Position numbers and translations under genes: made by a program. Below the pieces are notes generated by a model that searched no databases, was not told where the DNA came from, and saw only the letters and a program-made list of their open reading frames with translations. From JAFGVL01 sp963663245 (GTDB lineage: Bacteria > Bacteroidota > Bacteroidia > Bacteroidales > Paludibacteraceae): a stretch of DNA of 64,000 bases. Positions within the stretch are counted from its first letter, which is position 1; every line of letters begins with the position of its first letter. Positions 16,624 to 24,762 of this stretch are shown piece after piece. The stretch is from positions 1,302,001 through 1,366,000 of the forward strand of contig OY760143.1 in NCBI GenBank assembly GCA_963663245.1. The letters are read 5' to 3'.

Positions 16624-18705
16624 TTATTTCTTTATTATTTTATATGTATATAAGTTTTTAGAAGTAATAACCTTTAAGAGGTAGATTCCTGAATTATAAC
16701 TGGTTAAGTCAATTGAACCTGTCTCAAGATTATCTTCATATATTAAGTTTCCATTCAAATTATACAACTCAATTTTTTTAATAATAGATGAGTTTATTGT
16801 ATTAATATTGACGTAATTATAAGAAGGGTTAGGGAAAACTTCAAATTCATTTGTTTTTCTTGGATCTTTGATGTTTGTTGTGTTTAAGTAGATGTTAATA
16901 GAGTCACTTGTATGACATCCATTGTTGTCTTTCGCGTCAATTTTTATAGTATAGATACCTGTTGAGTAATTACTGGCAATAATCTTCAATGTGTCAGTTG
17001 TAATACTATCATTCCATACATAATTATTAAAGCCTGAAGGGACAATTATGTTTAAACTATCTTCATTTGATAAATATAAATCAGATCCAATATCTATTTG
17101 ATCTGTATTTACTGTAATGTTTATTGTGTCTGATAGAACTCCACATTGATCTGTTGTTTTAACGAAGTATTTCCCAGTTTGATTCACATTTAAAGTAGCA
17201 TTGGTACTATTGTCATTCCATAAATATGATGTGAAAGTGCCTGCATCTAGGATTAAACTGTTTCCGGCACATAATAAAGTGTCTATACCTAAATTTGGTT
17301 TTTTAATACTTGAAAGTTTAGCTGTAAACAAGAGATAGCCATAAGAATCACGATTTATAGAGATGTCATTTGTGAAGACCATCTCCTTTTCTTGAAGAAA
17401 ACCAGTTGCTAGAATATCTCCATTGTTGTCTGTGTCTATTGAAAGAATCTTGTCTGGTCCATAACTACCATATGTATTAACTTCCCATATTATTGTACCA
17501 TTATCTTTATTTAGTCCAAATATTAATAAACCTGCACTTTCTGGTGCTACAAATATATTATCATTTCTATCAATAGATATTTTTCCTCCATCATAATGAA
17601 TATATCCAGTAGCTACACTATAGTCTGTATCTAATACAGTTCCCCATTGATATAATCCATTTTGGTCAAATTTAACAATGTAAGCGCAATCAATATCGGT
17701 TGGATATAGTGTATTGCCGTCGATATAACAGTCGCCATCTAAACTGTTTAATAGATATACGTTATTTTTTTTGTCAGTAATAACACATACATTACCTACA
17801 TGGTATTCATTTGACATATATCCGCGAGGTTCTTTTCCCCATAAAGCATTACCAATACTATCAAACTTGAATAGAAATGTGCCATTGCCATTGTTTGATA
17901 ATCCAATTGAAATAGAGTCAAATTCAACATTAGAGGCAGTGTGTCCTGCAACTAAAATGTTATCTTCAGAATCTGTTGTTATGCTATAACAATTAGAGGT
18001 ATTACCAGTTCCTCCATTTTTACACCAAAGATAATTTCCTTCTGAGTCATATTTTGCAAAGAACATGTCTCCGTAGTTACTTTTTCTATATATTGTGTTA
18101 TCAGAAATATCCATGTAATTTCCAGTAAACATTCCAGCAATAAACAAGTTATTATATTTGTCACAATATACGTCATGTATTCTTTGTCCGTTATTTCCGG
18201 ATGAATTTATTCCCCATAAAGCATTTCCATTAGAATCTATTTTTGCAACAAAGAAATGGTCGTTTGAATATGTGCTACTTATCAACTCCTCTTTGCTATA
18301 GAGTGTATCTTGCCCAATATATAGAGTGTCATCTTTATAATAGCTGCCACTTATAAATATATTGCCTTCATTATCAGATGTTATATCTGTTACGTCTTTT
18401 AATTCGTACAATTTTGAACAAAAAGAATTTGCCCATAGTACATTTCCATTTTTATCATATTTTACATAAAAAAGATTTTTATCTCCAAAGGAAACCTGCT
18501 TTTTAAACACTGTAATACTATCAAAGTTAATTGAATCAGTTTCAAATAAACCTGCTACGAAAATATTACCTTCATTATCTATTGTAATACCTTTTCCTTT
18601 TATGTTATATGAATCTGCTGATTTTACCCATTCCCAATCATAACATTGACTGAAAATGGAATTAAATATAATAGAGAATAGTAAGAACAATAAATTTTTT
18701 TTCAT
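16624..18705 (-). CDS. T9SS-secreted beta-propeller protein with type A sorting domain
   Basis: A 693-residue exported protein. The signal peptide is MKKNLLFLLFSIIFNSIFS. Residues about 25-440 carry six to eight repeats of the SBBP/NHL-like type (for example DITSDNEGNIFISGSYY, SITTDSEDNILVAGHTA, FLFKFDSIGNALWGKE), predicting a beta-propeller. Two Ig/PKD-like segments follow (around 480-610: LLCAGNSLILDAG and DSLNIIVPSGFNNYVWND). The last 75 residues are a type IX sorting domain (EVFPNPSYNYVNI, ELYNLNGNLIYE, SGIYLLKVI, YKIIKK). It should therefore cross the outer membrane by the Por system. The gene lies exactly between two copies of a 24-base direct repeat; the right copy supplies its probable promoter. 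Function otherwise unknown. Confidence 0.88.
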   Translation of the reverse strand: MKKNLLFLLFSIIFNSIFSQCYDWEWVKSADSYNIKGKGITIDNEGNIFVAGLFETDSINFDSITVFKKQVSFGDKNLFYVKYDKNGNVLWANSFCSKLYELKDVTDITSDNEGNIFISGSYYKDDTLYIGQDTLYSKEELISSTYSNDHFFVAKIDSNGNALWGINSSGNNGQRIHDVYCDKYNNLFIAGMFTGNYMDISDNTIYRKSNYGDMFFAKYDSEGNYLWCKNGGTGNTSNCYSITTDSEDNILVAGHTASNVEFDSISIGLSNNGNGTFLFKFDSIGNALWGKEPRGYMSNEYHVGNVCVITDKKNNVYLLNSLDGDCYIDGNTLYPTDIDCAYIVKFDQNGLYQWGTVLDTDYSVATGYIHYDGGKISIDRNDNIFVAPESAGLLIFGLNKDNGTIIWEVNTYGSYGPDKILSIDTDNNGDILATGFLQEKEMVFTNDISINRDSYGYLLFTAKLSSIKKPNLGIDTLLCAGNSLILDAGTFTSYLWNDNSTNATLNVNQTGKYFVKTTDQCGVLSDTINITVNTDQIDIGSDLYLSNEDSLNIIVPSGFNNYVWNDSITTDTLKIIASNYSTGIYTIKIDAKDNNGCHTSDSINIYLNTTNIKDPRKTNEFEVFPNPSYNYVNINTINSSIIKKIELYNLNGNLIYEDNLETGSIDLTSYNSGIYLLKVITSKNLYTYKIIKK

Positions 18706-18722
18706 GGGGGTATGATGCGTTA

Positions 18723-18746
18723 CTTTGCTAAGTATTACAAATGTAT
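18723..18746. repeat. 24-bp perfect direct repeat, right copy (promoter region)
   Basis: Identical to 16548-16571. It lies 17 bases upstream of the T9SS gene start. On the minus strand it contains TACATTTG (18738-18745), placed so that transcription would begin about 25 bases before the ATG. Confidence 0.9.
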
Positions 18747-18783
18747 ATAATTTAATTTGAATAAATGCTTCGTTTTCAAATTT

Positions 18784-19110
18784 TCAAGTCTTATTCTTGC
18801 AGTATTCTTCAGCCTCAATTCGAAGTTCGTCAGATGTTTTTCTTCTGCGTTTATTTAACCACTCATCAATTTCTGATTTCTTAAAGTATAGCCTTTTCCC
18901 CGACTTAATACATGGTATAGCTCGTCTCTGAACTTTTCCATATATGGAAGATTTTGCAAGACTTAAATAGCTTGTAACTTCTTCAATAGTTAGGAGTTTG
19001 TCTTCTTGTTTTTTAGTTATTGCCTTTGTTTCTAACTTTTTATTTATCTCCGTAAGTATGCTTTCAATATTATCTAAACGTTTTTCAATTATTTCAAATG
19101 GGTTATCCAT
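18784..19110 (-). CDS. helix-turn-helix (excisionase-type) DNA-binding protein
   Basis: A 108-residue protein with an N-terminal coiled coil (about residues 5-32) and a MerR/excisionase-like HTH_17 domain (about 38-95). The domain reads LTIEEVTSYLSLAKSSIYGKVQRR, IPCIKSGKRLYFKKSEIDEWL. The C-terminus is basic and acidic mixed (KRRRKTSDELRIEAEEYC). Proteins of this kind are typical of integrative elements, where they act as recombination directionality factors or regulators. It ends close upstream of the T9SS gene region and lies 25 bases downstream of umuC, in the region I regard as accessory. Whether it is an excisionase or a plain regulator is open. Confidence 0.85.
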   Translation of the reverse strand: MDNPFEIIEKRLDNIESILTEINKKLETKAITKKQEDKLLTIEEVTSYLSLAKSSIYGKVQRRAIPCIKSGKRLYFKKSEIDEWLNKRRRKTSDELRIEAEEYCKNKT

Positions 19111-19135
19111 GTTTTCAAATGTTTCTTTTTTTTGT

Positions 19136-20401
19136 TTAAAATTGACAATTCACATTGATTACATCCTGTAAATTAGTGGTATATCTCGGTGATAATTTTT
19201 CTTGATTCATTTTCCAAACACGCCCTGTATCTTGTGCTGCTAAGCGTACTTTTTGTTGTCCGCAAATAGCATTTATTTTGTCTACGGCTTTCATCAGGGC
19301 AATATGCTTTACATTTCTTTTGGCAAATAAGGTGAGTTGTTGGTTGTTCTCAGGACTGAAGTCCATCACAATAACACCCGCTTTTTTATAAGCAAAACCC
19401 TTTTTAAATATTCTTTCTAAACCCTGTAGGGCAAATTTGGACAGCTCAATACTAGAGTTCGTGGCAAAGGGAAGTTTAATTACAATGTTCTGGCTGTATT
19501 GTGGCAGGTCTTGTCGGTGCCCGTTGGTATGGATAAATACCATGATACTATTGCAACACGAACCTTGTTTGCGTAATTTTTCCCCACAAGAAACGGCAAA
19601 GCTCACCACACGTTCTCTTATTTGTTCTAACTCGGTATAGTTGCCATCAAAGGTGCGGGTAGTGGCTATGTTCTTTTTGTTCTGTATTTCTTCGAGTTGC
19701 AGAGTAGATTTTCCTTCTAGCTCATGCTTTAGACGCAAACCAACAACTGACATATTTTTACGCACCCAGCTGTCTGATAATTGAGTAAAATCATAGGCTG
19801 TATTTACACCTATATATATTAAGCGTTGAGCGTGTTTTCTGCCAATGCCCCACACATCACCAATTTTCAGCCATTTTAATGCTTTGATGCGTTTCTCATC
19901 ACTATCTATTTGGTAAACGCCCTTTGTGCGTTCAGGAAACTTTTTAGCAATGTGATTGGCTACTTTCGATAAGGCTTTAGTAGGAGCATAGCCAACACTT
20001 ATTGGAATGCCAGTCCATTGTTGTACTTGCTTTTTCATCTTTAAGCCTAGTTCATCTAGCTGAGTAGATTCCAGCCCTTCCAATTTTAGGAATGCTTCAT
20101 CAATACTGTATATTTCCATATCAGAACTGTAAGTGCCAAGAACTTCCATTACGCGCTGACTCATATCACCATATAAAGCAAAGTTAGAAGAGAATACGTT
20201 TATTTTCTGTTGTTTAAATAGCTCTTTGTATTTAAATGCAGGAGCACCCATAGGAACGCCAGCAGCTTTTGCTTCGTTACTACGCGCAATAACGCAACCA
20301 TCGTTGTTAGATAATACAACAACGGGCTTGCCTACTAAATCGGGGCGAAATACCCTTTCGCAAGAGGCATAGAAGTTATTACAGTCTACGAGTGCAAACA
20401 T
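19136..20401 (-). CDS. umuC: Y-family DNA polymerase, UmuC subunit of Pol V
   Basis: Error-prone translesion polymerase catalytic subunit. The 421-residue length matches UmuC. The N-terminus has the first catalytic aspartate (MFALVDCNNFYASCERVF, Asp6), the second catalytic pair lies in YSIDEAF (Asp101, Glu102), and PISVGYAPTKALSKVANHIAK is the family palm signature. The helix-hairpin-helix thumb (IGDVWGIGRKHAQRLI) and the little-finger domain follow, with the UmuC-type C-terminal DUF4113 stretch (KHIALMKAVDKIN, then KVRLAAQDTGRVWKMNQEKLSPRYTT). It is downstream of umuD with a 28-base gap. Expression is probably damage-inducible through the repeat-rich region before umuD. Such umuDC pairs are frequent on mobile DNA. 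Confidence 0.97.
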   Translation of the reverse strand: MFALVDCNNFYASCERVFRPDLVGKPVVVLSNNDGCVIARSNEAKAAGVPMGAPAFKYKELFKQQKINVFSSNFALYGDMSQRVMEVLGTYSSDMEIYSIDEAFLKLEGLESTQLDELGLKMKKQVQQWTGIPISVGYAPTKALSKVANHIAKKFPERTKGVYQIDSDEKRIKALKWLKIGDVWGIGRKHAQRLIYIGVNTAYDFTQLSDSWVRKNMSVVGLRLKHELEGKSTLQLEEIQNKKNIATTRTFDGNYTELEQIRERVVSFAVSCGEKLRKQGSCCNSIMVFIHTNGHRQDLPQYSQNIVIKLPFATNSSIELSKFALQGLERIFKKGFAYKKAGVIVMDFSPENNQQLTLFAKRNVKHIALMKAVDKINAICGQQKVRLAAQDTGRVWKMNQEKLSPRYTTNLQDVINVNCQF

Positions 20402-20429
20402 TTAATTACTATTTATTATTTGACTTCAA

Positions 20430-20876
20430 TTAGAAGCTTTTTATGACATGTGTAACCACTCCAAAAATACGCAAGTCGTTATCTTCTGTTATATGGATAG
20501 GTTTAAATTCTTCATTGGCAGGAACTAGCCAAACACCTTCTTTATCAATCTTAATTTGTTTTAGGGTAAATTCTCCATCTATAAAGCAAACAGCAATTTT
20601 CCCATTTGCGGGTTCTATGCTTTTATCAATGACCAACAAATCTCCTTCATTAATACCAGCATCCTTCATTGATTCGCCTTTTACTCTTCCAAAAAAAGTT
20701 GCCGAAGGGTGTTTGATCAAATGCTTATTCAAATCAATACTCAAATCAATAAAATCATTGGCAGGAGAGGGGAAACCAGCACTGATGCTTCCTAAAACAG
20801 GTGTTTCTTGTTCCGTTTCTGTTTGCGCTGAGTAAATATCAACGGTAGGTGAGTTGTGTAGTTTTAAGGCTGTCAT
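20430..20876 (-). CDS. umuD: UmuD-like autoproteolytic subunit of Pol V
   Basis: A 148-residue LexA/UmuD-type S24 peptidase without a DNA-binding domain, which fits UmuD rather than LexA. The cleavage site is the Ala33-Gly34 bond in ISAGFPSP, the catalytic Ser69 lies in VKGESMKDAGI, and the general-base Lys106 in GEFTLKQI. After self-cleavage stimulated by RecA filaments the fragment would join UmuC to form the translesion polymerase. The start ATG at 20876 is four bases from a perfect 17-base palindrome that probably belongs to the operator. The gene is first in the umuDC operon. Confidence 0.95.
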   Translation of the reverse strand: MTALKLHNSPTVDIYSAQTETEQETPVLGSISAGFPSPANDFIDLSIDLNKHLIKHPSATFFGRVKGESMKDAGINEGDLLVIDKSIEPANGKIAVCFIDGEFTLKQIKIDKEGVWLVPANEEFKPIHITEDNDLRIFGVVTHVIKSF

Positions 20877-20880
20877 CTTG

Positions 20881-20932
20881 GATTATAATTTATAATCTCA
20901 AAGTTAGAGAAATTGTTTATAATCCTTTGAGA
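20881..20932 (-). promoter_or_regulatory. umuDC operator/promoter region with repeats
   Basis: The region starts with a 17-base palindrome (GATTATAATTTATAATC, 20881-20897). TTTATAATC occurs twice as a direct repeat (20889-20897 and 20916-20924), each followed by half of an inverted pair: TCTCAAAG (20896-20903) and CTTTGAGA (20925-20932). The layout is that of a repressor-controlled promoter. The regulator is not identified; a LexA-like or S24-type repressor is the obvious guess. Confidence 0.6.
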
Positions 20933-21011
20933 CTTTTATTGTAAAGTTTCAAACAATTTAAGAGAGAGTGGAGTTTGATGTTGTCTGTTTTGGGCTGAAC
21001 GTTTGGGCTTT

Positions 21012-21082
21012 GGCATCGTGGGGCGTCGACCGATAGGTTAGACGTCAAACGAGGTCAGCCCACTGCGCCCGATGTGCTAGGG
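21012..21082. repeat. GC-rich structured repeat, copy 1
   Basis: A GC-rich island in AT-rich surroundings. It shares with copy 2 the blocks GTGGGGCGTCG and GACGTCAAAC(G/A)AGGTCAGCCC (one mismatch), separated by 12 variable bases that close a hairpin (stem GCGTCGACC with GGTTaGACGT). It lies just past the stop codon of the SIMPL gene. It could be a REP/BIME-like palindrome, an attC-like recombination site or an elaborate terminator; on the minus strand it begins after a T-poor AAAAAAGCCCAGCCCC stretch. Confidence 0.75.
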
Positions 21083-21093
21083 GCTGGGCTTTT

Positions 21094-21843
21094 TTATTCT
21101 AAGAAAAAAACAATCGTACTTACTACTCTGGCTTTTTGAATATAAGGCTCTTTTGGCTTTGTGCTGGATTCTTCGTTATAATAGTACCTTCCTGCAATAG
21201 TTATTTGCCCTTGAGAAGCTGTTTTAATTTTCCCTAATTTCGCTTGAGAATCGTTGGCAAACTGCTCACCTGCGATACGTGCATTTTTTGTGCTTTCGGC
21301 TATTAGTTGCGGTTTTATTGAGTTTAATTCGGGGAAAGAATAATTTGTTTTAATATTAGATGTTAGATCTTTACTAATTAAATCCAAATTTATTTGAGAG
21401 GTCTTGTCTTCTGTGTTTTTTACATCTTTCGATTGAATTGTTAAGCTTTGATTAATAGTATATCTATTAATTTTTACTTGAACTTCTTTCCCATTTTTCC
21501 ATTGAGTTTTGTAGTATTTTTGTCGGTCAGTTACATCTATATTGTTTATAGCAATATCATTTTTATTATATCCAATATTTGTTAAACGTACAATTATAGC
21601 GTTTTTTTTGTTTTCTGTATGTTTAATTATTTCCTGTAAATCATCGCCTGAAAAAGCAAAATTTAAAGTGAAAGTTGCGGAAGTTGCCGTCATATTCATT
21701 TCGGCTAATCCTTTCACGGTTACTACACGGTCTTTGTCGCTAAATGTTTTTAGTCCTTTGAAAATAAAGAAGCCTAATAATAAAAGCCCAAATAATAGAG
21801 AAAAGCCTAAAATAATAGATTTTGATACATTTTTGTTTTCCAT
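21094..21843 (-). CDS. SIMPL (DUF541) domain protein, membrane-anchored
   Basis: A 249-residue protein with one N-terminal membrane anchor (residues about 10-30, IILGFSLLFGLLLLGFFIF) and a SIMPL/DUF541 domain facing the periplasm. Family hallmarks are the first strand VTVKGLAEMNMTATSATFTL, the LTNIGYNKNDIAINNIDVT block, and the C-terminal AGEQFANDSQAKLGKIKTASQGQ stretch. SIMPL proteins form periplasmic oligomers and have been linked to oxidative-stress tolerance and interleukin-1-receptor signalling in mammals; the bacterial role is poorly known. The gene is 60 bases downstream of an unknown secreted-protein gene, and its stop codon is followed at once by the structured repeat copy 1. Confidence 0.9.
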   Translation of the reverse strand: MENKNVSKSIILGFSLLFGLLLLGFFIFKGLKTFSDKDRVVTVKGLAEMNMTATSATFTLNFAFSGDDLQEIIKHTENKKNAIIVRLTNIGYNKNDIAINNIDVTDRQKYYKTQWKNGKEVQVKINRYTINQSLTIQSKDVKNTEDKTSQINLDLISKDLTSNIKTNYSFPELNSIKPQLIAESTKNARIAGEQFANDSQAKLGKIKTASQGQITIAGRYYYNEESSTKPKEPYIQKARVVSTIVFFLE

Positions 21844-21903
21844 AATAATAATTTTAATTCGTTGTTTAGTTCGTTTTAGCCTTGCAACTTTTGGTGTAAA
21901 TAG

Positions 21904-22866
21904 TTATTTAATTATTACTTGTGTTGTGTTCTTTACAATTACATTACCCATTTTTACATTCACGAATGACGAACTACTTTTTATCCATGATGATTCTAAA
22001 TCAAATTTAGATTCAACTCGTTCGTCAACATCAAATTGATCAATAGGAATTTGCTCAGCTTTACCTTGCGCTACTATATAAGATTGATATGCTTCTTCTT
22101 TATCGTATATATATATATAATCAATTATTAGTTCGGAATTAGATGAAGAAGTGTTTACGATAAGTTTCGCCTGATTTTCCTTGTCACCATGCTGAACTTG
22201 ATCAACGTTATAAACCTCAATGTCCTGAGTGTAAGTTTGGTCTAAGACAAAAGGAAAGCTGTATGCTTGGAAAATATAATTAAATGCGTTTAGCATGGTT
22301 TGCATGGCTGCGGGCATTTGCTCATTCATGTATTGTTTGACCTTTATTTTTATTTCATCCTTATTAGATTCATCAAGTTCAACTTTTGATTTATCTAAGA
22401 ATTGATTCAGAACAACAACTACCATTTCTTCTACTAGCTTTCTTAATTCAGCTTCATTTTTAATTTCAAAAGCTAGAGCTGTATTTTGGTTTACTAGAAA
22501 TGAATATTCAAGACCAGACATTTTCTTTTGCAATTCCAATATTAATTCTTGTATCATTTGTTCTATTGGTGATGCATTTATCATTTCTGATTCGACCGAA
22601 ATATTATCTAAAGTAATCTGTTTAAAAAGAACTTCATAAATCGTATCCTTTTGGTTCAATATTTTCATAGTGTAATTTGAGCTCATTCCTGAAGCCATAA
22701 AAATAGAGTCATTAGCATAAATTGTTGTGGAGTCAATTTGAGTAATAGATTTTGATGTTCCCACTTCCCAATTAACGATAACGTTTTGAGGTTCATCTAT
22801 TGAGTCTTGAGAGAAGCTATCAATTCCGAAAAAAAGTAAGCTTGTTATTATTAGTATTTTGTTCAT
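21904..22866 (-). CDS. hypothetical secreted protein
   Basis: I do not recognise the family with confidence. The 320-residue product has a signal peptide (MNKILIITSLLFFGIDSFS, cut before QDS), so it is exported. The mature part alternates beta-strand-like segments with two helical stretches (about 90-110, MIQELILELQKKMSGLEYSF-like, and 130-170). It ends with strands (FDLESSWIKSSSSFVNVKMG). The layout suggests a periplasmic beta-rich domain of the kind seen in Bacteroidetes DUF6263-like proteins, but I would not assign it. It starts only 12 bases from the GC-rich structured repeat copy 2 and is probably co-transcribed with the SIMPL gene. Confidence 0.7.
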   Translation of the reverse strand: MNKILIITSLLFFGIDSFSQDSIDEPQNVIVNWEVGTSKSITQIDSTTIYANDSIFMASGMSSNYTMKILNQKDTIYEVLFKQITLDNISVESEMINASPIEQMIQELILELQKKMSGLEYSFLVNQNTALAFEIKNEAELRKLVEEMVVVVLNQFLDKSKVELDESNKDEIKIKVKQYMNEQMPAAMQTMLNAFNYIFQAYSFPFVLDQTYTQDIEVYNVDQVQHGDKENQAKLIVNTSSSNSELIIDYIYIYDKEEAYQSYIVAQGKAEQIPIDQFDVDERVESKFDLESSWIKSSSSFVNVKMGNVIVKNTTQVIIK

Positions 22867-22877
22867 TTTAATTATTT

Positions 22878-22974
22878 ACAACGGTTACGGTATGACATTG
22901 TGGGGCGTCGCCTCGGAGAGCGACGTCAAACAAGGTCAGCCCGTAGCGCTCCATTTGTGATACCGTTTGTTGTG
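22878..22974. repeat. GC-rich structured repeat, copy 2
   Basis: An approximately 97-base imperfect palindrome. Outer arms pair ACAACGGTTACGGTATGACA with the complement of TGTGATACCGTTTGTTGT; the inner hairpin pairs GGCGTCGC with GCGACGTC. It shares two conserved blocks with copy 1 while the loop differs, so the fold rather than the sequence is kept. On the minus strand it directly follows the stop of the gene at 22982-23563. Confidence 0.75.
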
Positions 22975-22981
22975 GTTTCGT

Positions 22982-23563
22982 TTATTTAATTGAATTTATA
23001 AAAATATAATATATAATTACTGATGCTAAAGCTATAAAAATGAAGAATGGTATAATAAAATTCCTTTTTCTATATTTTAAGTTTTTATCTATGCTTTTTT
23101 TCCATATAAACTCAATCAGTAATCCACCCAAAAGGGCATTTAATCCTCCTAATATGAATATTTCTTCATACCTATCTGTTATTAGTTTAACTATAGCTGT
23201 TAAAATTGCACCAAAAAATACTGTGCGATTCCCTAACTCTTTATTATTTACTTGATAAAAATTTAGTGCAATTAAAATTGAACCAGCTAAAACAGAGAAT
23301 AAAATTGAAAATAGATATATAACCCATGGTCTATATAGTAGTGGAGCAGAAGGATCATTAGTTATATTCTTGCTTCCTAAGATCCATTTTTTTTCTTCAA
23401 GGTCTGTTTGACTACTCTCGTAAGATTCTTTCATTTTTCTTAATTCTTCAGAAAGGGGTTCTCTTTTTTCAATTTCAAGTATTGCGAGATATCTTTTTTC
23501 TGATGAATAGAAGGCATAGTCTTTTGAAATTCTTTCTAATTCTTCTAATGATTTGTTCTCCAT
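22982..23563 (-). CDS. hypothetical membrane protein
   Basis: I do not recognise the family. The 193-residue product has a charged, helical N-terminal cytoplasmic part (about residues 1-75: KSLEELERISKDYAFYSSEK and LEIEKREPLSEELRKMKESY) followed by four hydrophobic segments (near 83-103, 113-130, 137-150 and 167-188). I chose the ATG at 23563 (MENKSLEEL). A TTG 20 codons upstream would give a poorly conserved hydrophobic extension. The gene stands alone on the minus strand and ends eight bases from the structured repeat copy 2, the position a recombination site has in a gene cassette. Confidence 0.65.
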   Translation of the reverse strand: MENKSLEELERISKDYAFYSSEKRYLAILEIEKREPLSEELRKMKESYESSQTDLEEKKWILGSKNITNDPSAPLLYRPWVIYLFSILFSVLAGSILIALNFYQVNNKELGNRTVFFGAILTAIVKLITDRYEEIFILGGLNALLGGLLIEFIWKKSIDKNLKYRKRNFIIPFFIFIALASVIIYYIFINSIK

Positions 23564-24009
23564 AGTTCTTTGTTTAACAGCAGGCTTTTTTTGTAAATGA
23601 ACCACAACTAAGATATATAGCAAACAAACATTGTTTATACATCCAATTAATGTGTTATTAGTATATATCCCTCAAATATATCAATTACCATTTCAAAAAA
23701 TATCGATTAATATGTTAATAAATCACCCTTGTTGTGTTAAATCTTATTATTAGAATAATTCCTTATTAATAATAATTCTAAGGTGAGCGTTTCTTTAATT
23801 TATAAAAGTGAATTTTAAAAAATATTACGAGTAAAAAGAGGAGTAGAAGGGGGCAAAAAACGACATTTTGTAGAATGCGCAAATATTCGTATATTTATAC
23901 CCTGTAGGTGTAGTAATAGTAGAGGTTTCGGAGAGTTCTTGAAAAAGAATTAGGGATCTTTAACAAAAGGCGTTTTACCTATGTTTTACCCATCCCTTAA
24001 AACGCAAAT
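23564..24009. other. gene-free stretch beside tRNA-Lys
   Basis: No supportable gene, intact or broken, and no integrase fragment that I can read. It contains AT-rich sequence with weak inverted repeats near 23749-23782, and a short tandem repeat of GTTTTACC (23972-23991 region). Its position next to a tRNA fits the end of an old integrated element. Confidence 0.5.
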
Positions 24010-24032
24010 AACCGCTTGATTATCAAGCGGTT
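24010..24032 (-). terminator. hairpin terminator of tRNA-Lys
   Basis: A perfect inverted repeat (AACCGCTTGAT, one-base centre, ATCAAGCGGTT) begins 14 bases past the 3' end of the tRNA on the minus strand. It is followed by ATTTGCGTTTT, a weak T-rich tail. Confidence 0.75.
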
Positions 24033-24045
24033 AAATGTTAAAAAG

Positions 24046-24118
24046 TGATTCAGCTGGGGTTCGAACCCAGGACCCCATCCTTAAAAGGGATGTGCTCTAC
24101 CAGCTGAGCTACTGAATC
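24046..24118 (-). tRNA. tRNA-Lys (anticodon TTT)
   Basis: A 73-base cloverleaf on the minus strand. The acceptor stem pairs GATTCAG with CTGAATC, the D-arm contains AGCTCAGCTGGTAGAGC, the anticodon loop is CTTTTAA with anticodon TTT, and the T-arm is GGGTTCGAACCC. The discriminator base is A and CCA is not encoded. Its 3' end faces the accessory-looking region to the left. Confidence 0.97.
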
Positions 24119-24336
24119 GGCCATGTGTTTCGTTAAAAACGGTTGCAAAGATAAGGCTCTTTTTTATATTTGCAAGGGCTGTTATGTCTTTTTTTCTAAA
24201 AAGGGTTCTATTCATAGTCTTTTGTGATTGTTTCACAGTTAATTAAGTCTCTGTGAAATTTTGTGAAATATTTTTAAGGTTCTATGTAGACTGGTATATT
24301 TTTTCTATTTTTAATCAATCATTAAAAAATAAGCGT

Positions 24337-24723
24337 ATGAAAAGTCTCTTAAGTGCTATATTAAAACTATCATCAGTAGTTGTAGTTGTTACGTTTTTTA
24401 TTAGTTCATGTACCGAGCAAAGTTTTATCGATGACCCAAAAGTAGGAGATGTATATCAGATTGAACGTAGGAATGTAGTGCCTGAAAGTGAAATTTCTTA
24501 TCAATTAGTAAAAGTAAGAGAGCTCAAAGGAGATAGTCTTTTGCTTATGCCCAACAGAATGTATTATCATGAAAAAGTGTATTGTATAGCAGCAGGAGAT
24601 TATTTTAATACAAAAGCATCTTATTATTCTACGAAACAAGATATTGAAAAGATGTTTGCTGATGGCGATATTGTTGAGGTATTTAGACTGTATGAGAAAT
24701 CTTGTTTGGGACACGATAAATGA
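24337..24723 (+). CDS. hypothetical lipoprotein
   Basis: A 128-residue lipoprotein that I do not recognise. The signal peptide starts MKSLLSAILKLSS and ends in a lipobox (FISS before Cys25). The mature part contains DPKVGDVYQIERRNVVPESE, a beta-rich middle (SYQLVKVRELKGDSLLLMPN), and a helical end with a Cys near the C-terminus. I chose the ATG at 24337, which follows an AATAAGC stretch; an upstream frame extension would add 28 residues that would spoil the signal peptide. It is followed by a strong terminator, so it is monocistronic. Confidence 0.75.
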   Translation: MKSLLSAILKLSSVVVVVTFFISSCTEQSFIDDPKVGDVYQIERRNVVPESEISYQLVKVRELKGDSLLLMPNRMYYHEKVYCIAAGDYFNTKASYYSTKQDIEKMFADGDIVEVFRLYEKSCLGHDK

Positions 24724-24762
24724 TGATAACTAAAGTGTAAAAGAAATATTCCTTTGTCGAAA

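Noticed and set aside
20430..20876. LexA repressor
   Set aside because: The protein has the S24 peptidase part but no N-terminal DNA-binding domain, and umuC follows; UmuD fits.
23564..24045. Remnant tyrosine integrase next to tRNA-Lys
   Set aside because: No reading frame with R..HxxR..Y-type motifs could be read on either strand; only short repeats are present.
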